Positions 1 to 5,114 of a DNA stretch of 5,114 nt are shown piece by piece. How positions within the stretch are numbered: position 1 is the first letter of the stretch; every line of letters starts with the position of its first letter. Origin of the DNA: an uncultured Micavibrio sp. (GTDB taxonomy: Bacteria > Pseudomonadota > Alphaproteobacteria > Micavibrionales > UBA1664); NCBI GenBank assembly GCA_937896295.1, contig CALBME010000041.1, forward strand, positions 1 through 5,114, given 5' to 3'. Position numbers and translations under genes: made by a program. Below the pieces are notes generated by a model. It was given only the letters and a program-made list of their open reading frames with translations. It did no database searches and was not told where the DNA came from.

Positions 1-958
1 GCAGCGTCAGGTAATTATCCGTGTTGTCGAACGTGCCCAGAATGCGCGCGCCGGCAAGCGGTCCCGAAGAAAGACGGGCCAGCACCGGCCCCGGTGCGTC
101 CGTGTTGGCTTCGGTCAGGGTCTGCGCATAAACGATGGTACCGGCGGGAATAAGAATTTCCTGCACGATAGGCGCATCCGGCGGAACATCGCTGCCGCCC
201 GCGGGGCCGCCCACGCCACCCGTCCCGGTGGAGAAGAAATCAGACGCCGTGACCTGCATGATCTGCGGCGCACGGATCTGGTGCTTGTCCAGGATGCTTT
301 GCATCTGCGCGCTCATGGCCGTGGCAAGGGCATCCACGGCAGCGGAATCCGGACCCTGTGGCACGCGCTGTTGCTGTTGTTGCTGTTGCTGGAATTCCGG
401 CGGCTGCAGCTGCGGCGAATCCGGCGTCAGGGTCGGCTCCGGCGTAGGCTGCTGATTGACGTTGCGGAAATCGGCCAGCGGATCGTTGATGGTGAATGGT
501 GGTTCGCCGTTCATGCCGTTCGGCGGCGTGGTGCCGGAACTGTTGGTGGGAATCGGGATCGTGCTTTGACCGGTGCGCACGGCCTGTTCAAGGCGCGCCT
601 GGTTTTCTTCGTTGATCGCGTCGCGGTAGGCTTCGGACGTTTCGTTGCCCGGTGCCTCGTTTTCGCGCACGGCCTGACCGACCTGAGACTCCGGTCCCTT
701 GTCGCCGTTACCGCCGAAAATCATCAGGCCGAAACCGACCAGAAGAAGAACGCCGATAATGCCCGCAATCTTGATGATCGGGTTGTTGCGCACGACATCG
801 CCTAGCGAACCGCCGCGCGAACCGGCGGGCGGCGCCGCGTCGAATTCGTTGAAATCATCCGGATCGCCCAGTTCGCTTTCATGAATGCGGTCCTGCACGT
901 CGGGACGCGGATCGTCCACATCCTGTGAGGGGGGGCCGTTAAAATCGTCGGTTCTCAT
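1..958 (-). CDS. dotG: DotG/IcmE, VirB10-like T4BSS core protein (C-terminus beyond window)
   Basis: Type IVB secretion core-complex protein (TraO in IncI plasmids), which spans from the inner membrane to the outer-membrane ring. The visible 319 residues start at the ATG at 958. Residues 1-55 are an acidic, probably cytoplasmic tail in which DDFN occurs twice (4-7 and 34-37). Residues about 60-82 form one hydrophobic membrane helix (IIKIAGIIGVLLLVGFGLMI). Residues 85-230 are a low-complexity Pro/Gln/Asn linker with a run of eight Gln at 190-197. From about 265 the VirB10/TrbI-type domain begins with the family-typical IPAGTIVYAQTLTEANTD, then GPVLARLSSGPLAGARILGTF, and it runs off the edge. 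The start overlaps the dotH stop as ATGA, which suggests translational coupling. Only about 185 residues separate membrane helix and VirB10 domain, with no sign of the long pentapeptide-repeat region of Legionella DotG. Family assignment is strong; whether the system exports effectors or DNA cannot be told. Confidence 0.93.
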   Translation of the reverse strand, partial: MRTDDFNGPPSQDVDDPRPDVQDRIHESELGDPDDFNEFDAAPPAGSRGGSLGDVVRNNPIIKIAGIIGVLLLVGFGLMIFGGNGDKGPESQVGQAVRENEAPGNETSEAYRDAINEENQARLEQAVRTGQSTIPIPTNSSGTTPPNGMNGEPPFTINDPLADFRNVNQQPTPEPTLTPDSPQLQPPEFQQQQQQQQRVPQGPDSAAVDALATAMSAQMQSILDKHQIRAPQIMQVTASDFFSTGTGGVGGPAGGSDVPPDAPIVQEILIPAGTIVYAQTLTEANTDAPGPVLARLSSGPLAGARILGTFDNTDNYLTL

Positions 959-2214
959 TGCTCTGCGACTTTCTGTTCCGAAACAGTTGCACGCACCATT
1001 TTGCCACGGTCTGACAACAGCAGAACGGGCGAATTATTGATCATGTAAACGGTCATCCCGTCACCCGATTTGACCGATGCGCTCCAGCCCGGCGACAGCA
1101 GGGTCAGCGGCGTGCGCAGGTACATGGTTTCACCCACGCGGTAGACGGATGTGCGTCCGTCAACACCGCCCACGCGCAGTTTTTCAGTGCCTGCCGGCGG
1201 CGTCCCGTCGAGAATCTGGCCAAGCGCCTTGTCCGAACCGGCAACGATGGTCAGGCCCGGATCGATGATCGGGGGCGACGCCTTGGGACCGTATTCAGGA
1301 ATACGCGCATCAAAACGGTACTGGACGACCTCGAGCTGGGTTTCCAGTGTAAAGGTCACGGGCGTCTTCAGGCCGACCAGCTGGACGGACATGTTCCCGA
1401 CTTCCATGGCGCCCATCGGCGAGACACGGATGATGTGGCCGCCTTCACCCGGCGAGATGACTTCGAAATTACCGCCCCAGCTGACGTCCTGCACCGGCCA
1501 CGGCTGGCCGGTGATATCAAGAATATCGACCGATGTGACATGTCCGGGCGACAGCTTGATCACCGGCGGCGTAACACCGGGGTCGAGGGAAACGGTCTGC
1601 ACGACGACTTCAGGCTTGGGCGTGCCGCCGATACGGGCCTCGGACGCTTCGCGCGTGACTTTATATTTATCGAGCAGCGCGCCGATCTGGTCGGGCGACA
1701 GCGGCATCATGCCGTTCAGCGACGCATCGAACGCCTGTTCGCGCGCCTTTTGCTGCATTTCCATTTCACGCGCCTCGATTTCGGCGTCGGTCATGACGGT
1801 GTTCAGATCAACGGGCGGCGCATTCGGATCGGTGGGCTCCTGAAAACCGCCCGCGGTCGGCGGCGGCGTCATGCTGGCGGGCGCGCCCAGGGGCACGGGA
1901 CCGCTGGCGACCGGTTGGGCCGGAGCCTGTTGTTGCTGCTGCGCCTGGCGGAAGGCGGAAAGCGGATCTTCGACCGGCGCCTGATCCGCCGTGACCGGCA
2001 GGGTCTGGGTCGGGATGGCGGCAGGGGCCTGCGCGGCGGGTGCCGCCGGCGTGGTCGTGGTGGTGGTTGTAGACGTGGTCGTCGTGGCCGTGGCGACGGG
2101 CTGCTGCGTGGCTGCGGGCGCAGGCGCAGGCGCAGCGGCCTGTTGTGCCAATGCGCTGGTCCCGCCTGCCAGGGCGCACACAAAAAGAACCGGCCCGAGA
2201 AGAAGGACCCGCAT
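955..2214 (-). CDS. dotH: DotH/IcmK, type IVB secretion outer-membrane complex protein
   Basis: Component of the T4BSS outer-membrane ring (TraN in IncI plasmids), which in Legionella assembles with DotC, DotD, DotF and DotG. The chosen ATG at 2214 gives 419 residues and a classical signal peptide: Met-Arg, a hydrophobic stretch, then TSALA before QQ. Next come a disordered Ala/Pro/Thr/Gln region with a near-continuous Thr run (encoded at 2050-2091) and a short Gln run. A charged helical stretch follows (about 140-195), then the family core around VSLDPGVTPPVIKLSPG and VDILDITGQPWPV, ending in a beta-rich C-terminal domain. An alternative in-frame ATG at 2322, immediately after the dotI TAA, would add 36 polar residues before the signal peptide; a GTG at 2220 is also possible. 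No strong Shine-Dalgarno precedes 2214. The G run before 2322 belongs to the last dotI codons. The stop overlaps the dotG start by four bases (ATGA). Confidence 0.92.
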   Translation of the reverse strand: MRVLLLGPVLFVCALAGGTSALAQQAAAPAPAPAATQQPVATATTTTSTTTTTTTPAAPAAQAPAAIPTQTLPVTADQAPVEDPLSAFRQAQQQQQAPAQPVASGPVPLGAPASMTPPPTAGGFQEPTDPNAPPVDLNTVMTDAEIEAREMEMQQKAREQAFDASLNGMMPLSPDQIGALLDKYKVTREASEARIGGTPKPEVVVQTVSLDPGVTPPVIKLSPGHVTSVDILDITGQPWPVQDVSWGGNFEVISPGEGGHIIRVSPMGAMEVGNMSVQLVGLKTPVTFTLETQLEVVQYRFDARIPEYGPKASPPIIDPGLTIVAGSDKALGQILDGTPPAGTEKLRVGGVDGRTSVYRVGETMYLRTPLTLLSPGWSASVKSGDGMTVYMINNSPVLLLSDRGKMVRATVSEQKVAEQ

Positions 2215-2322
2215 GATCACACCACCGTCTTTATGGCCGCGCACCTCATGGGAACGCGGTCCGTTGTTATGGCCCTTAGCCAACGCGGTTTTGGATGAAA
2301 AGTCAAGAAAGCCGCGGCTCAT

Positions 2323-3051
2323 TTAGCCCCCCGCCGAGTAAGCGATCCATTGCTCGATACCAACCCCGTTGGGGCTTTCCAGCTTCGGTACACGCACAAT
2401 GGTCAGACGCACGTTCATGCTGACGTCGCGCTGCTGCGCGCCGTACTGATAGGACACCATCATCGGCATTTCCACCTGCCACTGATACGTGCCGTTCAGC
2501 ACGCCTTCGGACAGGATGGTGGGCGCAGCGCGCGGCGCGGCGGAAACGACCTGGCGGTTGGTATTGACGGCATCGATGATACCGGCGTCCTGCAGGGCCT
2601 TGACGAAAGAACCCCAGCCCTGACGCGTGAAATGGCGCGACGCCTCCTGAAGGCGGCGGCGGTAATCGTGAAAGCCGAACGTCATCGTTTCGGTCGCGGC
2701 CTGTGCCGCCCATGACAGAAGCGCCGGACGCGACAGGTTGGGTTCGGATAACGGCACCATCGGCACCACGCGCCCGTCTTCCGTCGTTGCGAAATAACGG
2801 TTTTCCGGCTGATACGCATTGACGATGGCGACGATGGAAACGATCAGGCCCAGAATGGCGATCCCCTCGATCAGCGCCACGCGCAGCAATGTGCGGTAAC
2901 CGTCGCGGTAATATTCATTGCGCACGATCACGCGGCCCAGCGCGCCCAGCTCATCCTTCGCAGGCGCGGTGCCTTGCGCGGGTTTGGAACGCGGTGCGCC
3001 GGCGGGGCGCGCCTGGCTTTGTGGGGTATTGGGCGGTGTTGTCAGAGCCAT
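2323..3051 (-). CDS. dotI: DotI/IcmL, type IVB secretion inner-membrane protein
   Basis: T4BSS inner-membrane component of the IcmL/TraM family, known in Legionella to form a complex with its paralogue DotJ. From the ATG at 3051 it has 242 residues. A Pro/Ala-rich cytoplasmic tail of about 35 residues precedes the family-typical VIVRNEYYRDGYRTLLRVAL. One membrane helix follows (about residues 57-79, IEGIAILGLIVSIVAIVNAY), then the periplasmic domain with NRYFATTEDGRVVPMVPLSEP, LSWAAQAATETMTFGFHDYR, FTRQGWGSFVKAL, GTYQWQVEMPMMVSYQ and a C-terminal RLTIVRVP element. These strings are characteristic, so the family is secure. A TTG at 3072 could add seven residues, but it lies only four bases from the palindrome at 3077-3098, so the ATG is preferred. 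No clear Shine-Dalgarno is seen for either. It is the first gene of the dotI-dotH-dotG block; no DotJ/IcmM or IcmN gene lies upstream. Confidence 0.94.
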   Translation of the reverse strand: MALTTPPNTPQSQARPAGAPRSKPAQGTAPAKDELGALGRVIVRNEYYRDGYRTLLRVALIEGIAILGLIVSIVAIVNAYQPENRYFATTEDGRVVPMVPLSEPNLSRPALLSWAAQAATETMTFGFHDYRRRLQEASRHFTRQGWGSFVKALQDAGIIDAVNTNRQVVSAAPRAAPTILSEGVLNGTYQWQVEMPMMVSYQYGAQQRDVSMNVRLTIVRVPKLESPNGVGIEQWIAYSAGG

Positions 3052-3075
3052 GCCAGAAATGTCGGTGGGCAAATC

Positions 3076-3116
3076 AGTTTAGAGTCATGACTTTAAACAA
3101 AAATCGCCAAATGCAA
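3076..3116 (-). promoter_or_regulatory. Possible sigma70-type promoter for dotI-dotH-dotG
   Basis: On the minus strand TTGCAT (3111-3116) resembles a -35 box and TAAAGT (3090-3095) a -10 box, with 15 bases between them, shorter than the usual 17. A second -10-like hexamer, TAAACT, is at 3076-3081, though no good -35 sits 17 bases from it. The location and AT-richness are suggestive, but the hexamers are imperfect and could be chance. If the promoter is real, the palindrome at 3077-3098 overlaps its -10 region, a position typical of repression. Confidence 0.3.
3077..3098. promoter_or_regulatory. 22-bp near-perfect palindrome, candidate operator upstream of dotI
   Basis: Read on the plus strand the left half is GTTTAGAGTCA and the right half is TGACTTTAAAC. 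Ten of the eleven base pairs are complementary; only the 3082/3093 pair (G opposite T) breaks the symmetry. The inner ten bases, AGTCATGACT, are perfect. It lies 25 bases upstream of the dotI ATG inside the AT-rich stretch where a promoter would be expected. A symmetric site of this size with no loop suits a dimeric helix-turn-helix repressor or activator better than a transcription terminator. No regulator gene is visible in the window, so the binding protein is unknown. Confidence 0.5.
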
Positions 3117-3185
3117 CAGGGTTTCACACCCCCCATCCACAGGGACCTGAACGGGTGTTTTTTGAACGGCCGGTCCGCTAGGGGA

Positions 3186-4562
3186 TCAGCCGTTAAACCC
3201 GCCGCTCCGGGCCGGGCGGCGTGCCGGTGCAGCCTCCTGCACGGCAGGCACGGCCTGATGGGCCGGGGTGGACGGGCTGGCAGCGCCCGGCACCGGCTCG
3301 TCCGCCTGTTCGGCCGCACGCTCGGTCCCCGCCTTTTCAATCATCGCGGCGGTCACGAACATGTTTTCAGGCGTGGCGTTCTTGAGGACCGGCACGGGAT
3401 AGCCGCGGCGGTCGCGCAGCGCATCGCGGACGGCTTTCCAGTCGATATTGTCGGCGGATTGACCGGCCACCCGCGAAATATCCGCAAACAGGTCGGGCGG
3501 GACCTTGTAATCCAGCGGGGCGCCGCCGACACGCTCGACCTGGTCGGCCAGCATGCCGTCCGGGTGCGCCTCGATATACAGCATCTCGCCGATCCAGCCG
3601 AACTTGACGGGCTGGCGCACCGTTGTCACCGAAGTACCGGGGGGCACGTTGTTATAAAGGTATTCGACATCGTCGTGATACATGCGGATGCAGCCAGACG
3701 AAACGCGGCGCCCGATTCCCCACGGCTTGTTCGTACCGTGCAGCATGTATTGCGGCCATCCCAGATACAGGGCGTAGCTGCCCAGCGGGTTGTCCGGCCC
3801 CGGACCGTACGACGCCTTCAGGGTCGGGTCTTCGCGCAGCATGCGGTCGGTCGGGCGCCATTGCGGGTCGCGCGCCTTGCGGACCACATTGGTCGTGCCC
3901 ATCGGCGTCGAGAAGCCTTCGCGCCCCACGCCGATCGGGAACGTCTTCACCTGACCGTCCTTCTGATAGTAATAGACGCGCATTTCCGACAGGTTGACGA
4001 CGATGCCCTTGCGCGGCGCATCCGGAAGAAGATGCATCTTCGGCAAAATCATGAACGCGCCGTTGCCCGGACGCCACGGGTCCATTTCGGGATTGGCGGA
4101 ACGCAGCTCGACATATCCCAGCGACTCGCGCTCGCCGATCGACAAAAGCGTATCGTCGGCCTTGGCGCGGTACGTCTTGATCTCACCCACATAATTCTGA
4201 ATCGGCGCGCTCGCTGCAGCGGGCTGGACGGGTGTTTTCTTTTGGATCGTCTTATTGTCTGCAACCGGCGTGGTCTTGGCCACGGTTTTGGCGGCCTGCA
4301 CCGCTTCGGGTTTGGATGCTTTCTGGGCGTCCTTGCCATCGATGATGGGCTTAGAGATCTGGGCCTTGGACGGCGCTGTAGCCTTCTTGCCCGCATCCTT
4401 CGCGCTTTCCGCTTTGACGCCTTCTGCCTTCGCGCTTTCCGCCTTCACGTCGGCTGCAACCTGCGCGGCCGGGTCCTGCGCGGCAGTTTTTTCCGGAGCC
4501 GCGAAAGCGGGCGTCATCGTCAGCCAGGCAAGCAGGCTTAAGGCGGTGGCGAATTTTTTCAT
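3186..4562 (-). CDS. Periplasmic L,D-transpeptidase (ErfK/YbiS/YkuD family) with LysM-like domain
   Basis: Cell-wall enzyme that, by family, forms L,D cross-links in peptidoglycan or attaches proteins to it through an active-site cysteine. The protein has 458 residues. Residues 1-21 are a signal peptide (MKK, hydrophobic core, cleavage after AFA). Residues 22-125 are a Lys/Ala-rich disordered linker with a ten-residue tandem repeat. Residues about 128-180 are LysM-like (DDTLLSIGERESLGY, ending in ILPKMHLLP). The YkuD domain spans about 185-315, with catalytic-motif His275 in MLHGTN and Cys291 in RRVSSGCIRM; the usual His next to Gly-Cys is Ser289. A C-terminal element QPVKFGWIGEMLYIEAHP is also found in ErfK/YbiS-like proteins. 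An additional tail of about 120 residues ends in a Pro/Ala-rich stretch. The ATG lies one base after the icd stop with no strong Shine-Dalgarno, so reinitiation from icd translation is plausible. Whether it serves general wall cross-linking or the adjacent secretion system is not known. Confidence 0.93.
   Translation of the reverse strand: MKKFATALSLLAWLTMTPAFAAPEKTAAQDPAAQVAADVKAESAKAEGVKAESAKDAGKKATAPSKAQISKPIIDGKDAQKASKPEAVQAAKTVAKTTPVADNKTIQKKTPVQPAAASAPIQNYVGEIKTYRAKADDTLLSIGERESLGYVELRSANPEMDPWRPGNGAFMILPKMHLLPDAPRKGIVVNLSEMRVYYYQKDGQVKTFPIGVGREGFSTPMGTTNVVRKARDPQWRPTDRMLREDPTLKASYGPGPDNPLGSYALYLGWPQYMLHGTNKPWGIGRRVSSGCIRMYHDDVEYLYNNVPPGTSVTTVRQPVKFGWIGEMLYIEAHPDGMLADQVERVGGAPLDYKVPPDLFADISRVAGQSADNIDWKAVRDALRDRRGYPVPVLKNATPENMFVTAAMIEKAGTERAAEQADEPVPGAASPSTPAHQAVPAVQEAAPARRPARSGGFNG
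4389..4448 (-). repeat. Two 30-bp tandem repeat units in the L,D-transpeptidase linker
   Basis: The units at 4419-4448 and 4389-4418 differ at 6 of 30 bases and share an identical 16-base core (plus strand 4397-4412 and 4427-4442). They encode VKAESAKAEG and VKAESAKDAG, residues 39-58 of the precursor. The repeat lies in the Lys/Ala-rich linker between signal peptide and LysM-like domain, so its likely effect is only on linker length and charge. It is in frame and does not disrupt the gene. Confidence 0.85.
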
Positions 4563-4563
4563 C

Positions 4564-5114
4564 TTAATGTTTCAGTGCTTTTTTCAGGTTTTGATCGATT
4601 TTATCCATGAAGGCGCCAGTGGTCAGGTGCGGCTGGTTCTCACCGACCAGCACCGCCAGGTCCTTCGTCATGTCGCCCGCCTCGACGGTTTCGATACACA
4701 CACGTTCCAGAGTGCTTGCGAAATCGCTCACATCCGGCGTGTTGTCGAACTGGCCCCGGTATTTGAGGCCTTGCGTCCATGCAAAGATCGACGCGATCGG
4801 GTTGGTGGATGTCTCTTTGCCCTGCTGGTGCAGGCGGTAGTGCCGGGTCACCGTGCCGTGCGCGGCCTCGGCTTCGACGCAGTCGCCCTCGGGCGTGAGC
4901 AGAACCGACGTCATCAGCCCCAGCGACCCAAAGCCCTGCGCGACGGAATCGGACTGCACGTCCCCGTCGTAATTTTTGCAGGCCCAGACGAAACCGCCGG
5001 ACCATTTCATGGCAGATGCGACCATGTCATCGATAAGACGATGTTCATATGTCAATTTTGCGGCGTCGAACCGGGCTTTGAATTCGGAATCAAACACGGC
5101 CTGGAAGATGTCCT
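4564..5114 (-). CDS. icd: NADP-dependent isocitrate dehydrogenase, C-terminal part (N-terminus beyond window)
   Basis: TCA-cycle enzyme converting isocitrate and NADP+ to 2-oxoglutarate, CO2 and NADPH in the cytoplasm. The reading frame is open to the window edge, encoding DIFQAVFDSEFKARFD at the edge, so about 183 of roughly 400 residues are present. The GTG at 5097 is an internal valine, not a start. The sequence is of the eukaryotic/mitochondrial-like homodimeric type: TYEHRLIDDMVA and NYDGDVQSDSVAQG carry the metal/isocitrate-binding aspartates, and AAHGTVTRHYR is the NADP 2'-phosphate-binding loop, followed by ETSTNPIASIFAWT and a C-terminal FMDKIDQNLKKAL. All key residues visible here are intact. 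It is a housekeeping gene and marks the region as chromosomal. Its TAA is followed after one base by the transpeptidase ATG. Confidence 0.96.
   Translation of the reverse strand, partial: DIFQAVFDSEFKARFDAAKLTYEHRLIDDMVASAMKWSGGFVWACKNYDGDVQSDSVAQGFGSLGLMTSVLLTPEGDCVEAEAAHGTVTRHYRLHQQGKETSTNPIASIFAWTQGLKYRGQFDNTPDVSDFASTLERVCIETVEAGDMTKDLAVLVGENQPHLTTGAFMDKIDQNLKKALKH

Larger units (their letters stand above)
3052..3185 (-). other. Intergenic region between L,D-transpeptidase gene and dotI
   Basis: This is the only sizeable non-coding gap. The part nearest dotI (about 3074-3116) is AT-rich compared with the rest of the window and contains a 22-bp palindrome and possible promoter hexamers. 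The part nearest the transpeptidase gene is GC-rich, but I could not find a convincing hairpin followed by a T run on the minus strand, so read-through from the transpeptidase gene into dotI cannot be excluded. No small ORF with a credible start and ribosome-binding site was seen. Confidence 0.6.

Noticed and set aside
369..392. CAG/CAA run in dotG as a phase-variable microsatellite
   Set aside because: The eight glutamine codons alternate irregularly between CAG and CAA, so there is no uniform unit long enough to favour slippage out of frame.
1435..2298. 287-residue open frame on the plus strand opposite dotH
   Set aside because: Arg/Gly-rich composition typical of a shadow frame, fully antisense to a well-supported DotH gene.
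3126..3163. Plus-strand inverted repeat ACACCC/GGGTGT followed by a T run, resembling a terminator
   Set aside because: The stem is six pairs with a loop of about 21 bases, and no plus-strand gene ends here. On the minus strand, where the genes are, the T run becomes an A run before the stem, so it would not terminate.
2889..4541. 550-residue open frame on the plus strand opposite the L,D-transpeptidase gene
   Set aside because: It is rich in Arg, His and Gly with no recognisable domain or ribosome-binding site, and it lies antisense to a clear gene and across the dotI 5' end. It is explained by the GC-rich codon bias of the true strand.
5097..5114. GTG at 5097 as a start of a 177-residue isocitrate dehydrogenase fragment
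   Set aside because: The upstream codons continue the isocitrate dehydrogenase reading frame to the window edge (DIFQAV), so the gene is cut by the window rather than truncated in the genome.

Overview
The window reads as chromosomal DNA from a GC-rich Gram-negative bacterium, most likely an alphaproteobacterium. The reasons are the high GC content and third-position bias, an NADP isocitrate dehydrogenase of the eukaryotic/mitochondrial-like type that is common in alphaproteobacteria, and envelope proteins with classical signal peptides. The exact group cannot be read from the sequence.

All five recognisable genes lie on the minus strand, so transcription runs from high to low coordinates: icd (3' part, 4564-5114), an L,D-transpeptidase (3186-4562), a 113-134 bp intergenic region, then dotI/icmL (2323-3051), dotH/icmK (955-2214, possibly from 2322) and dotG/icmE (1-958, truncated by the window edge). 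There are two tight gene blocks. In the first, icd stops one base before the transpeptidase start. In the second, dotI, dotH and dotG are packed so that dotH and dotG overlap as ATGA, and the dotI stop codon directly abuts the outermost possible dotH start. The region between the blocks is AT-rich for this window. It carries a 22-bp near-perfect palindrome and possible promoter hexamers, so it is the natural place for a promoter/operator of the dotI-dotH-dotG unit.

The three dot/icm genes encode core parts of a type IVB secretion or conjugation apparatus, in the same relative order as Legionella icmL-icmK-icmE and IncI plasmid traM-traN-traO. DotI is a single-pass inner-membrane protein with a periplasmic domain. 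DotH is a secreted outer-membrane-complex protein. DotG is the VirB10-like protein that spans the envelope. The DotG linker is short and Gln/Pro-rich and shows none of the long pentapeptide-repeat region of Legionella DotG. DotG and DotH share a short DPLxxFR motif followed by glutamines in their disordered parts, which may be a docking element. The transpeptidase acts on peptidoglycan and sits beside an envelope-spanning machine, so a role in local wall remodelling is possible but unproven.

I found no RNA genes, insertion sequences, CRISPR arrays or attachment sites. The only sizeable non-coding stretch is 3052-3185; 2215-2322 is non-coding only if dotH starts at 2214.
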